31,601 bases of DNA from Gracilaria vermiculophylla. Taxonomy: Eukaryota > Rhodophyta > Florideophyceae > Gracilariales > Gracilariaceae. A model generated the notes under the pieces. That model made no database searches. It was not told the DNA's origin and saw only the letters and a list, made by a program, of their open reading frames with translations. Positions 1-9,316 of this stretch are shown here, piece by piece (the first letter of the stretch is position 1; the number at the start of each line of letters is the position of its first letter). The translations under genes and the position numbers were made by a program. The DNA lies in NCBI GenBank assembly GCA_019155205.2, contig JAHNZQ020000004.1, positions 3,912,269 through 3,943,869 on the forward strand. Direction: 5' to 3'.

Positions 1-1651
1 GTTTGTCCGAAAGTGGAGCATGGCTGCGACGAGCGGCACGGTGGGTATCTCTATAGGATTCCGCGAAACGTGCTAACTCCGTATAGGTGGTCTTTGGGTG
101 CGTGGTCAAGTGATTACGCACCCTCGCGCGTATCGAGGGAAGGAGTCCCTTGATAAACAACGACTTCAACCGCCGTTCGGAGTACAAATTTTGCACACCG
201 CAGAGCTTTCGTCCACAGCTTCTGTGAGAACTGCGTCTCGGTCATTCCGGTGTTCTGCCTATAGGTGGTGACTTCAGCATCAGCATCGGCTATCACCTCG
301 TCCGTGGCCTACCTTTTAAGGAGGAAATTGACTACCGCCGGGTACGTCGTCAAGATCTCCGTTCCAGGATCATCCACAATGGTGCTCTCCCCCGTGAGGC
401 GCGGCTGCACCAGCGAGTGCTCTTGGCCTGTGAGGTAGAACTGAAAGCACCATACGGCGGTACCTTCATGGACACCATTTCTGTTACACGCCGAACGGAA
501 GCGCGTGAGAAAATTCAACGCCGAGATGGGGTCTTCGCCTGAGAAGGAGTGCTTCTTCATTTGAATATCCACACGGCGCTGCATCTTCGTGAGTCGTTTA
601 GGGACCGACGCGTCGTAAAGTGTGGAGCGATCATTCAACCTGTAGGTGTCATAATCCACCACTTTGGCGAAGAGGTCGTTAAGCGGGACGACCTTCCTGA
701 CCCTTCTGCTCTCCTCCTTGGGAGGTGTACTGTCCTCCGAGCTGGAGCTGTTTACGGATTCAGAGTCTGAGCTTCTCTCCGAATCGGTGTCTCGCTTTCT
801 TCTTTTCTCCCTCCGTTTGTTTCGGCGTCTTTCCTTGAGGTGGTCTGGGTTGCTGACAATACCCCCGTTATTGCGATCCACCCGAGGAGTATCCTGTCCT
901 TTTCTCCTTAGGTGGAACTCTTAGCGACTGGTATCCTGTCATCCTCCGCGAGGCTTCAGGTCCAGCCGGTGCATAGAAAGATTCCTGAGGTGTCTCGTTT
1001 TCTTACGGCAGTATCCTGTCCTTCTCTGCCCGGGGTCACCTTAGGTGTAGATAGAGGGAACCTCTCCTGTACGGAAGAATAACTTTGAAACGCCGCTGCG
1101 GGGAGCAGCTGCGCGGTTTTGGAGCGAACCTCCGCACGGATAACATCTGAGATCACCTCGAGGAAAGGATCGGAATCCAGAAAAGCATCCACAGCACGGT
1201 GAGCGCTCTCTGTTGCGATTTCCTCCACAAGGGTAAGGCGGCGCGCTCCGAAGTGGGCTTCAACACCTGCAGGTAATCTCTCTACCAGCTCTTGTGAGAG
1301 CCAATCCGTAAAGCGCGGGGCCAGGGACTCCGGGAGGGAGTTAGCCTCCGGTTATTCCCGTTTCTGCAGCTCCTGAGGTGGCAGCTGCGATGCCGTGTGC
1401 GGATCTTTAAACTCCACATCGGCGTTCTCCGGAGGTGTCGCGGGGGATTCCGCTTGCCTGCGATCATGCATTCTCCTAAAGCGATTTCTGAAACGTTCCA
1501 CAGAGGAGCCAGGATTCCGAAGGAGACTTTCAGGGTCCTCCAGTGTGGCGGCCACCTCCTGGGGAGCGCTGTGCGTGCTGCGCCCACCAACGGATCCGGG
1601 TACTTGAGGATCCTGTAGGGGGCGTTCCATTGAGGGTTCCGACGGGTCCAT
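1..1651 (-). pseudogene. gag: Gag of Ty3/Gypsy (broken, partial)
   Basis: Gag forms the particle that packages element RNA. From the ATG at 1651 the reading runs through a Pro/Ser-rich, Arg-rich stretch to a TAA at 1352-1354. It continues in the same frame to about 956 (conserved segment with TDWLSQELVERLPAGVEAHF), then shifts frame and continues 881-309 and 296-114. The last part has a Lys/Arg-rich tract (KRREKRRKR), a Ser/Glu-rich acidic stretch, and a capsid-like core (FSGEDP, NFLTRFR, FYLTGQ, LWTKALRC). The order matches the right copy at 27804-29327 segment by segment. Breaks are one shared stop, at least one frameshift and a stop near 306. The zinc-knuckle region and pol lie beyond the window. 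Confidence 0.82.
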
Positions 1652-1789
1652 AGAGGAGTAAGTCGGGGGGATTTTCTTCCATTTCCAAATCATCTTAAGG
1701 GAGAATTCCACTGTTGGGGGTTGGTCGTTGCAAACTAGAACACGTTTCTGAAGCCACTTGTCCGAATCCTTTAAGAACTGTGACCTTTT

Positions 1790-1803
1790 AAGTCGGGATA
1801 CCA
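1790..1803 (-). other. Primer-binding site (reverse transcription)
   Basis: Two bases after the LTR end, the minus strand reads TGGTATCCCGACTT. A TGG start just inside the LTR is the normal form of a site that pairs with the CCA end of a tRNA primer. The right copy has TGTTCTCCCGACAT at the same place, so it has decayed there. I cannot name the tRNA. Confidence 0.55.
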
Positions 1804-1805
1804 GT

Positions 1806-2357
1806 TGTGGTACTGTCAGCCCTCCTCTCCAGGTAGTAAAGCACAATGTCCGTTAGGAGTTTTTGTTGACTCCAAAAGCGCGTGTTCCTAAAGGTGCTCT
1901 CCGGTATCCGCTGTCGTGAGCCGGGGGAGTTCTTGAAGGGGATCAGCAAACACCAAGCGGAGGGGAGGTTCACTGGGCGGAAAATGCTCCTACAGGCGCT
2001 GCTACGATGCGACCTGAGGACCGTCGGCTCAGAAACCTGAGTTGATCGACAAGAGACTCCAGCCGGAAAAGTAGATGAAGACTCAAGGGTTCTTGTCTTT
2101 ACTTCCCCAGAGGTGGAGCTCAACCGGCAAATTAAGTATCAAGCCGGGAAGACGCCTCGGCAGGTCTCGCTACTATACTAATTACCTGCATAAAATATCT
2201 AAAAGAAATTATAATTCTACCATCCCTTAATGATACTGTAGCGCACACGGGTTGGATTATGCACTACGTGGCGCCGCTAATAAAATAAGAGCCCTCCTTA
2301 GGAATATTAAACCATAAGGCCACATCACCGTATCCCCTTAGGAGCCACTGAACTACA
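1806..2357 (-). repeat. 5' LTR of left Gypsy copy
   Basis: On the minus strand it opens with TGTAGTTCAGTGGCTCC and closes with CAGTACCACA. The right copy (27098-27649) aligns along the whole length and is also 552 bp. Both have TG...CA ends, and both are followed two bases later by a TGG-type or similar primer site. A third, more diverged copy lies at 21856-22426. An AT-rich TTTAATATT about 50 bases in could be the promoter core; that part is a guess. Confidence 0.8.
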
Positions 2358-2959
2358 ACAGGAACCACTTCTTTCCAGGATGTTGAGGATATGTTGATGG
2401 TACTCTCTGCAAAATACGGCCACTCAGGAGCGCTTATCATCGTGCATATTTTAATGGCCATAAGAAAATGTACTGTTTAAATAACGCTGTCGTAATTGAT
2501 CACAACGGTTTGTTTCGGTTTGTTGCTGCAGGTTACGCGTGTTCTTTTCATGATATCTCCGTGTTACCTGACACAGATCTAGCACGCAACGGGCAGCATT
2601 ACTTTGCTGTAGATCACAATTTGCCTTATCTTGTAGAGTATCTGCTGGGTGACCCCGGGTATTTGGGACTAGAACACTTTATTTTGCGACGGATTGACGC
2701 ACGTGAGGTAGCTGGCATGGATTCAGACCCATTCATGCGAGCATTCAACAAATTGCATTCTGGATACCGGGTGAAAGTAGAGTGGGGAATTGGCGGAATG
2801 AAAATGCTTGTTAAGAGATTTCTAGATATCTGTCCCAATTGACGGTCGTCAAATGCTCTTATGTTCGAAAGTGCAGCCATCCTGACTAACGTTTTGCATC
2901 GAAGACGCCAGGACTTCAGCGTAAGTCTCCAACAACTTGAATCGATTGAGGGTGAATAG
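2358..2959 (+). pseudogene. PIF/Harbinger transposase (DDE_Tnp_4 type), C-terminal two thirds
   Basis: This nuclease-type transposase cuts and joins element ends. All three acidic residues of the RNase H-like fold are visible in order: D in GYVDGT (about 2396), D in LLGDPGYLG (about 2650), and E in RVKVEWGIGG (about 2779). Between them, NNAVVIDHNGLFRFVAAGY and FHDISVL are family hallmarks. The frame has an in-frame TGA at 2384-2386 just before the DGT block and another at 2840-2842 (DICPN-stop-RSSNALM). It then runs on as a normal C-terminus (AAILTNVLHRRRQDF) to TAG 2957-2959. The helix-turn-helix N-terminus is missing because of the Gypsy insertion. No ATG is needed: 2468 is internal. Confidence 0.85.
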
Positions 2960-2964
2960 CATGG

Positions 2965-4077
2965 CTAACAGTGTACGAACGCTTTCATCTTTTCTTTAAA
3001 CTCTTCGCCTGTTAAGACTTGTTGGTCCCGCAGTAGTATCAGACGCTTCATCTTTCTGTCCACTTCCTCACTCTCGAGCATCTTGGTCTTAATATAACGA
3101 AGCTCTTGGCGGTTTCAGACGTCTTTTGAATGCAGTTTCGTCTGCTCCAGCACAGCACATGTCAAGTCTGAAGGCTTTGTCTCAATCACGTCGATCATAC
3201 TTGAAACGGCATCGACCGCATTCTGCATCAACTCCCGTTTACTCTGACGTTGCGTTTTATTGTTTATCTCATCGAGGCGGCTCTTGCTTGCGACTTTTTC
3301 GGTCGCTGAAGCGATATCGGAGACTAAAGAGTCATTTACGAGATGTTCTCTAAACTCAGACATTTTTTTCTTGGTGAATGTGTCAGTGTTCTTGAGATGT
3401 TGCATTAAATCATTGTCTTGCGATAAAATGTTTTGAGAGGCTTGTGGGTCAGCTGGGCCGGTTGATACTTCTCCCAGAGCAGATCGTAGTGCATACTGCA
3501 AGGTTCTTTTCTGTGGCAGATCCCTTTCATTTAACACAGTGCCCGTTGCCGCGTGTTGGATCTTTGTAGCCTCCAAAAAGTCTTTGTAGACTGTTTTACA
3601 CATTAGAGCCGGTATGTTTTGTTGAACAGCACGCTTTCTCCCCTTGCAGTAGTAATCAAAATATTTGCCATAGATGCATGCATGAGATGCGAATACTTCA
3701 GCACCAACCACTCTCCTTTTCTTCTGTAAACCCCTGACCGTGTAGTCGACAGAGCCAGTAGTCTCAAAATCTTTTGGATCTTGCTCCACAAGTCACCGGA
3801 TACCAATCCGGGCGTTGCTGTGAGATGCCTTCTTGTTTTCTTCCAAACCGATGCTCTCATTGCAGTTCATAGACCTTCCAGCGCCTTCTTCGTCATTTAG
3901 ATAGCCGGTACAACTTTTAAGGTTTCTTCCAACATCACTCTCTAGGATTTTTCTTCTCATCACAATGGTCACTATCAAAGTCTTGTCACTCAGAGTTTTT
4001 GGGTATGGCATTTTGGATGTAGCCTCAGTAGCACGCCAACCACGATCAATGTGTTCGCATGCGTGTCGAAGAGGCAT
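2965..4077 (-). pseudogene. Second gene of the Harbinger element (unknown DNA-binding partner?)
   Basis: From ATG at 4077 one frame runs 370 codons to TAG 2965-2967. It is broken only by TGA at 3793-3795 and TGA at 3115-3117; both could be former CGA (Arg) codons. The stretch after the second stop is still protein-like (TKMLESEEVDRKMKRL, LLRDQQVLTGEEFKEKMKAF). This ending of charged helix, LL and G.EF resembles short C-terminal oligomerisation tails, by inference only. The body is charged and probably helical, with a KKRR basic spot near 3720. Harbinger elements normally carry a Myb/SANT-like partner here, but I see no tryptophan spacing typical of SANT, so the role rests on position. It ends 5 bp from the transposase stop. 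Confidence 0.6.
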
Positions 4078-4552
4078 CGCAAATTATGCTGCGGATGAAA
4101 TTGTTTGGCAATTAGCTTCAGTGCGACAAAATAAAAACGATGACAAAACTGACAGAGTATTCCTTTTCTGCGCATGTGTTCGAGACAGATACTGACCGCT
4201 CGTGACTGCTTGTATGTAAATGTTATGCGTATAGCGTGCGCAGAGGTGGTCACGAATATGGGTTGCTGTGCATGCAGTTTGTAAGATGTGCAGGGTGTTT
4301 GGGTGCGCAGCGGCTCAGCGTGAGCCTTAGGGGACGGACACGACGAAGCTACGGTTCGGTAAGCTTGGTGATGGCGAGAGGCGGGAGTGCTATAGCCGCG
4401 GCGGAGCAACGCTTATCTGGATTGTAACATGAAAAGGGGTGGGGGGCAAATCTGACAACAGCGGGTTTTGATTTGCGGCTTGAAACGAGCCGATATGTTT
4501 GCGATAATCACTTCGTCGATTTCCGGCCAAGTCTAGTGAATTGGTAAAGTCA
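4078..4552. other. No gene seen; possible right part of Harbinger element
   Basis: I see no convincing coding frame here. A G-rich stretch (about 4434-4446) and several short open frames are present, but none looks like a protein. The right end of the Harbinger element should lie here or nearby. Confidence 0.4.
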
Positions 4553-4658
4553 GTTTCAGAAGTAAATGACACCTGGCATTTTGATGCAAATCATTAATTT
4601 TAGTACTGTAGGCCTCTGCAAACCAGTTTTTGAAAAATGATAAGTTACTTTAAAAAAT

Positions 4659-5744
4659 CGTTTCAAAATAATTGGACACTTTACTTCAAACGGTCATTAT
4701 CTCTTGTTCAATAATTGATTCTTGCACCTTTTTGCTGGATTACAGTAATGCAACGCTTTAGCATGGAATCTATGTAAGAATGTATAGTTGAACTATTGAT
4801 AGTTTTCCAACAATTTTCAATACAAGTTCTTAAAGCAGAAACCGTATTAAACTGCCTGCCATGGCCATAAACCATCCTATCCAATAAACCCCAGACGTTT
4901 TGAATAGGGTTTAAATCCGGCGATCGCGCTGGCCACTGCATGACATTCATGCCAAGCTCAGAGAACCAATATTTCATGTAGGTAGAAGTGTGTACCGCAA
5001 CGTTATCTTGCTAAAAAACAAAATCATTTCCATGCAACCAATATGCAAATGGTAACAAATAGTTATGTAGAACATTTGGATAACTTTCCGAATTCATATT
5101 ACTCTCAATAAAAGCAATTATAGTTGTACCGTTCTGAAAGATTCCAGCCCACACCATAACAGAAGCTCCACCTACATGCCTGCATTTGAAACTTTTCTTT
5201 TCTTTTCTCAGACCATGCCAATAACATTTGCAGCAATCTGGCTCGTCTAGAATTGAAAATATTTTCATCTGAGAATATAATATCTTTCCATTCATTTTTC
5301 CAGAAGGCCATATGAGCTCACCATACAATGCGATCTGCCTTACGGCAGTCCCACAAAACGAATGTTTTCTTCATGTTGATGAATTGATATATATTTGGTT
5401 TCTTGATTGCTCGCCATACCGTTGATTTTGAGACTTGTTTAGGCAGTTCTCTTGCAATTTTTGTGAACGACGCATTTCTTCGCGATAGTTTGCGCTTTGC
5501 AAGCCTCTTATCAGCCGGTGTCAGAAGTTTGGGGCGTCCAGTGGAACGTTTAAATCCATATTTTGTCGCATTTTATAGAAAAGATGCTACAACATGACGC
5601 GAACGGCCGAGTTTTCTGGCAATATTGAACACGTTGTGTCCTTCTTCTTTATATTCTAGGATTTGGTGCCGTTCTGAGAGCGAAAGAGGACTTCCTTTTG
5701 CTATAACTGCGGGATATTACGGAATGTACTATACTTTTGAAACG
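4659..5744 (-). mobile_element. Tc1/mariner transposon, copy 1
   Basis: The ends carry a short inverted repeat: CGTTTCAAAATAATTGGACAC at 4659-4679 against the reverse complement of 5726-5744 (CGTTTCAAAAGTATAGTAC). The one gene inside is a Tc1-type transposase. Further copies of the GTTTCAAAA motif lie outside (4553 on the left, 5827-5836 on the right), so the true ends may be further out. Confidence 0.75.
4708..5704 (-). pseudogene. Tc1/mariner transposase, nearly full length
   Basis: Cut-and-paste transposase with DD34E layout. The N-terminal helix-turn-helix reads SERHQILEYKEEGHNVFNIA then RSTGRPKLLTPADKR. Catalytic region: IFSDEN (first D, about 5270), GGASVMVWAG, QDNVAVHTS (second D), and PARSPDLNPIQNVWG, where the third position, normally E, is Q (CAA at 4900-4902), exactly 34 residues after the second D. 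The start codon is ATA at 5704-5702 where copy 2 has ATG. There are in-frame stops before KYGFKRS, before AHMAFW (TGA) and TAG at 5011-5013, and one frameshift near 5258. Length about 332 codons is normal. It is dead several times over. Confidence 0.9.
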
Positions 5745-6105
5745 CGTTTTTGATGGTATTAACGAAGAAGAGTGGCTATAGTAGGCAAAAATCCATATTT
5801 TGGCGCGCTTTTGTAGTATCCTCTACTTTTGAAACGCCCTTCACGTTTAAGAGCATTGTCTGTTCTGGTTTCAAGTGTAAAGTCTGTTTCAAAAGTATAG
5901 GACACCTGACATTTTGATGCAAATCAGCGTTTTTAGTACTGTAATGGTACAAACTGTTTCGAAAACATATGAAATGCTGTGAAATCTCAGAAAACTACCA
6001 AATAAATACTATACGCCTACAAGAATAGGGTTCAGAAAAAATTAAAGTCGAAAAACCGTTTCAAAAACATATGATCATCAATAAAAAATCTTTACTGCGA
6101 GACGT

Positions 6106-6347
6106 TCAATAGTTTGTTTTGCATCCTTTTTGCTGTATAACGCTAATGCAGCATTTTGGTCTCAAATTGATGTACTTTCCTACACTTGAAACTGTCATAG
6201 ATTTCCAGCAATTTTTAATACAGTTTTTGAGTTCAAAAACTGTCTGAAATTGCCTTCTATACGCATAAACCATCCTCGCCAGCAGTCCTCAGACGTTTTA
6301 ATTTGGGTTTTAATCTGGGGAGCGCGCCAGCCACTCTAAAATAGATA
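6106..6347 (-). pseudogene. Tc1 transposase, C-terminal part (copy 2)
   Basis: Continues the frame that breaks off at 19441. After the junction it reads VSILEWLARSPD then, with several stops, NPN.NV.GLLARMVYAYRRQF and ends CCISVIQQKGCKTNY before TGA at 6106-6108. Copy 1 ends CITVIQQKGARINY, and the spacing is the same residue for residue. The third catalytic acidic position is a TAA here. Joined length with 19441-20196 is 998 bp against 997 bp in copy 1. Confidence 0.88.
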
Positions 6348-6405
6348 CAGGGGACTACACGCAATAGTGCTGCCCTATGACAATGTAAAATAAGTGGCAC
6401 TATTG
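6348..6405 (+). repeat. pogo left terminal repeat with internal hairpin
   Basis: The terminal repeat covers 6348-6370. A CAATAGTGC at 6362-6370 faces GCACTATTG at 6397-6405, a 9-base inverted pair with a 26-base spacer. The same AGTGGCACTATTG block occurs at the other end (about 19409-19422). The transposase frame appears to end within this block, at TAG 6400-6402. Confidence 0.65.
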
Positions 6406-8223
6406 TGGAGTAGGCACAACTGAGTGGACGAGCAAGAACGAGGTCCATAAGACCTCTGTTATCAGCGTTTGTTGCAATTCCATCCCTCTCCACCTTCGTT
6501 TGGCGTTCGAAAGAGCGGATTTTGCTCTGCGTAGGTGGAGAACAGCGTAACTGCCGGCAGAATTAACTGCTACTTCTTCGATAGCCTTGAAAAGAGAACG
6601 AATATCGCTCTCCGCTGAAAGAGCCGCAACAATGCCATTGTTCTCATCACTATCTTACTGAACAACACCGTCCCCGTCACCGTTAACATCTTCCGCCGCC
6701 ATCAAAAAAGCATCCTCAACCAATGAATCCTTTACGGCGTCATCTTCCTCAATTACTAACCACCTCTCAATATCTTCCACGCCTATTTCTTCGGCCAATT
6801 GATCCCTAATGGGATCTCTCTCGTCAGATAAAATGGAAAGCTTCTTTAAAGGCTTTACCATCTCCTAAACACTAGATGCTTGTTTCGTGCTCTGCGACAT
6901 TTTGCCTTCTACTGCGTTAATTTTTGGGGCATAATGCGCATGGAGAACATGAGATTTTCCCAAACACCTGGAAATTGTCGTAGACGAAACATGATCCCAG
7001 CTCTTAGAAACAATTCGACAAACGTCTAACATAAGCGGATCATACTCGTCTGCAAGCCCTCGCATTACCCGCTTTGCACTTGCAGACTCACGACTTGATT
7101 GTCTGGTCTCAATTCCTGAGACAATCTCACGAAAAGGAAGTCACCGATACCTCGTCTTCCATGCTGCAATAATTCCAAAATCCATTGGTTGATATATTGA
7201 AGTACAGCTGGGAGGCAATGTCAGCAATTCTATTTGATGTCTAATATCCATGATATTTGTTCCATGTGGGCCGCAGTTGTCCATTAGAAGCACACATTTC
7301 CGGGATGTCAACCTTCGCACAAACGGTAGAAATGTATCCAGAGACCATTTGCGAAACGTAACAGTGTCCGACCATGCGTTTTGCTGATATAGGTACGGTA
7401 CAGATGGGACCCCGAGGCGAAAGCATCTTAGATTCCTGGCCGTGCCGATAACAGCCATCGGAAGTTTGGCGGAACCGTCAGCATTGGTGCACACGTATGC
7501 CGTGCTGCGATCTTTTGCTTTCATTGCCTTTGTACCACGAACCGACTTACGACATTCACCAGTAGCGATATACTTCCGACGAGGTAGGAGCTTATAGAAA
7601 AGACCGGTTTCGTCAACATTGAGTATGCAGTCCATGTCATACTCTTTCAGACGTTCTCGTAGAGGTCTCATATTTGCGGCAACACTCTGCGCGGAAGCAC
7701 TGCCGGCTTCGCCACATAAAGATACTGAGCGCAGTGCATGTCGTTTGACAAACTTGGAAACCCATCCGTTTGTTGCACGGAATTGAAGCAGCTGCTGCTT
7801 CTCTATCGCTGGTATACTGCTAGACAAAAGTGTTTCTCGAATATTCAGAACTCATTGCTGTAGAATGGCTTGCGAGACAGGTATTTTGGCGCAGCGCGCG
7901 ACATGTATGAATGTGAGAAGGATAGTTTCTATGATCTGAAAAGGCAGGGATCTCACTGTTCCTGTTAATAGTTAAAGTGAGTTTGCATTTTTTTGATCAA
8001 CTAAACACGCAGTTCTGCGTTTGATATTGGTGACGGTGCGCCAAGAAATGGAGAAACGAGACAAGATAACGCCTGCATTGTACCCCTGCCTCAGTAGACG
8101 GTAAATCGCAATATATTGCCTGAGAATGAAGCGAGTACGCTTTTGGATTGGTTTGGAGGTAGAGCTTACTATGCTTGACCTGCCTAGGGAGTCTTGAGAT
8201 CGAAAATGCTGTGGGGTCGTGCA
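6400..8223 (-). pseudogene. pogo/Tigger transposase (CENP-B/jerky relative)
   Basis: One minus-strand frame spans the gene with no frameshift, broken only by stops: TAA 7972-7974, TGA 7852-7854, TGA 7141-7143, TAG 6865-6867, TAA 6655-6657. Order: psq-like helix-turn-helix (IAIYRLLRQGYNAGVI, SWRTVTNIKRR), CENP-B-type second helix-turn-helix (VSQAILQQ-stop-VLNIRE, NGWVSKFVKRH), then the DDE core. The core has D in NVDETGLFYKLLPRR, D in CVLLMDNCGPH and D in SIYQPMDFGII, all kept. The C-terminus is acidic, then basic (LRRAKSALSNAKRRW). No start ATG is seen in this frame, so 8223 is an approximate limit; the true start may have been lost. About 600 codons is within family range. Confidence 0.87.
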
Positions 8224-8331
8224 CAGATGCCTATAAGTATGCGGTCTCGATTGCAGGCTTTCTTTGCTTTGATAGCTGTCCTGAAAGTGTGCCACGCGCC
8301 TGAGAGGGACGTTAATTAGAAAGAGGCCCTG

Positions 8332-9078
8332 TGTAGAGTAATGCCCGGTATCAAGGAGTTTTGTGGCTTTGATTGATAACCTCGTTGAGGACTGGTACAG
8401 TATTTTTATTATAGTAATGACGCCGCATGGTGCAGATGGTACATTTGGACCACAGAATGGTTGGTAGAGGTGTGCCACGAATTGTGGGTATTTTGAATAT
8501 CTTAAGAACCCAATTTTGGGGAGCATGACACTGTGCACTGCACAGTGTGCCAGTACTTAGCGCACTGGCCCCGCGGCCGGCGCGCACAGTAAAGTTCCCC
8601 ACCGAGGGTTTTGGTCCTAAGCTTCTACGCCTTCGGACGCTCTCTACTCCTCATCGGAGGGACTGCCCGTTGCATACGGTAGCTTAGCCGCCTTGCGTGT
8701 TACAGAACCCAGCTTTATGAGTGTTTCTATCGTTGTCACGTTCGTCCTCAAACGAGGTACATTTCTCCGGATCTCCGGATAAATCTACGACCCTTTCCTT
8801 TTCCCCTTACGCCCCGTGGCACTGCCATGCTCGCGCGACCCTCTACCAGAGCAGGCCCGCGTTCCCCATTAGCTTGGCTCAAACCTCGCTAGAGGATTGC
8901 ACCCGGTTCACCGGTTCTTCGCTCTACGCCCTATGCGCTAGTCGCGAAGGTGACGCCCCGGTGTATACCTGGCTAGTTGGGCCTCACTTGAGGGTGCTCT
9001 GTTCGCTGCGGCGTTTCATAGAGAGGGAGGTTCCGAACGCGTTCGTTGTCGTTTCCCATTTTGGGGCATTGCACTACA
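8332..9078 (+). repeat. 5' LTR (747 bp)
   Basis: Begins TGTAGAGTAATGCCCGG and ends GCATTGCACTACA, so the ends form the inverted pair TGTAG/CTACA. It aligns end to end with 18653-19398. By eye they are a little over 90% identical, with transitions clearly outnumbering transversions. Tiny length differences lie near 8400 and 8510. Confidence 0.92.
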
Positions 9079-9081
9079 AAG

Positions 9082-9097
9082 TGGTCTCCTGATTTAG
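9082..9097 (+). other. Primer-binding site
   Basis: Three bases after the 5' LTR the sequence is TGGTCTCCTGATTTAG. A TGG directly inside the LTR fits pairing with a tRNA CCA end. The tRNA is not identified. Confidence 0.55.
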
Positions 9098-9316
9098 AAT
9101 TCGTTTGATTGACGTTGTGCTCTTCCTTGTTTGAGGTACCTTATCTACTCCCGGAATCGGCGGCAACTCCCGTCGAAACGGTACCATGCCCAAAAGGCAT
9201 TCGGACGCACCGCCCGCCGTCCCCCGCAGCCACTCACACGTAAGCGCGGACGGGCTTGACAATCGGTTTGTGTCGAAATTCCCACTCGGGGTGGCAGCTG
9301 GAAGACAGAAAAGAAC

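Larger units (their letters stand above)
1..2357 (-). mobile_element. Ty3/Gypsy LTR retrotransposon, 5' part (left copy)
   Basis: Read on the minus strand this holds an LTR, a primer-binding site and gag, then leaves the window at base 1. It is the same family as the plus-strand element at 27098-31601: LTR length (552 bp) and Gag sequence agree closely. The two copies lie in opposite orientation at the two ends of the window. The right-hand boundary at 2357 abuts a Harbinger transposase that lacks its N-terminal part, so this element probably inserted there; the other flank, and hence the target duplication, is outside the window. Confidence 0.88.
2358..4077. mobile_element. PIF/Harbinger DNA transposon (5' truncated)
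   Basis: A plus-strand DDE transposase and a minus-strand second gene converge, with stop codons only 5 bases apart (2959 and 2965). Two genes are the usual content of PIF/Harbinger elements: a transposase plus an accessory DNA-binding protein. The left end is cut off by the Gypsy LTR at 2357. I could not find the right terminal inverted repeat, so the element may extend to about 4550. The limits given are those of its genes. Confidence 0.72.

Noticed and set aside
3990..4409. 139-codon minus-strand frame near the Harbinger element
   Set aside because: Composition looks random and it overlaps the start of the better supported 4077-2965 gene in another frame.
4434..4446. G-run as a possible quadruplex or Harbinger end
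   Set aside because: No matching inverted partner found and the run pattern is short.
5403..5597. 64-codon plus-strand frame
   Set aside because: Antisense of the Tc1 helix-turn-helix region (RSTGRPKLLTPADKR on the minus strand).
7972..8538. 188-codon minus-strand frame across the 5' LTR border
   Set aside because: Only the part left of 8332 is pogo coding; the part right of it is antisense LTR joined by the insertion, not a real fusion gene.
8721..9092. 123-codon plus-strand frame inside the 5' LTR, with a 154-codon version at 19041-19505 in the 3' LTR
   Set aside because: Present in both LTRs because the LTRs are copies. No motif, and the two versions differ without signs of coding constraint; most likely non-coding LTR sequence.
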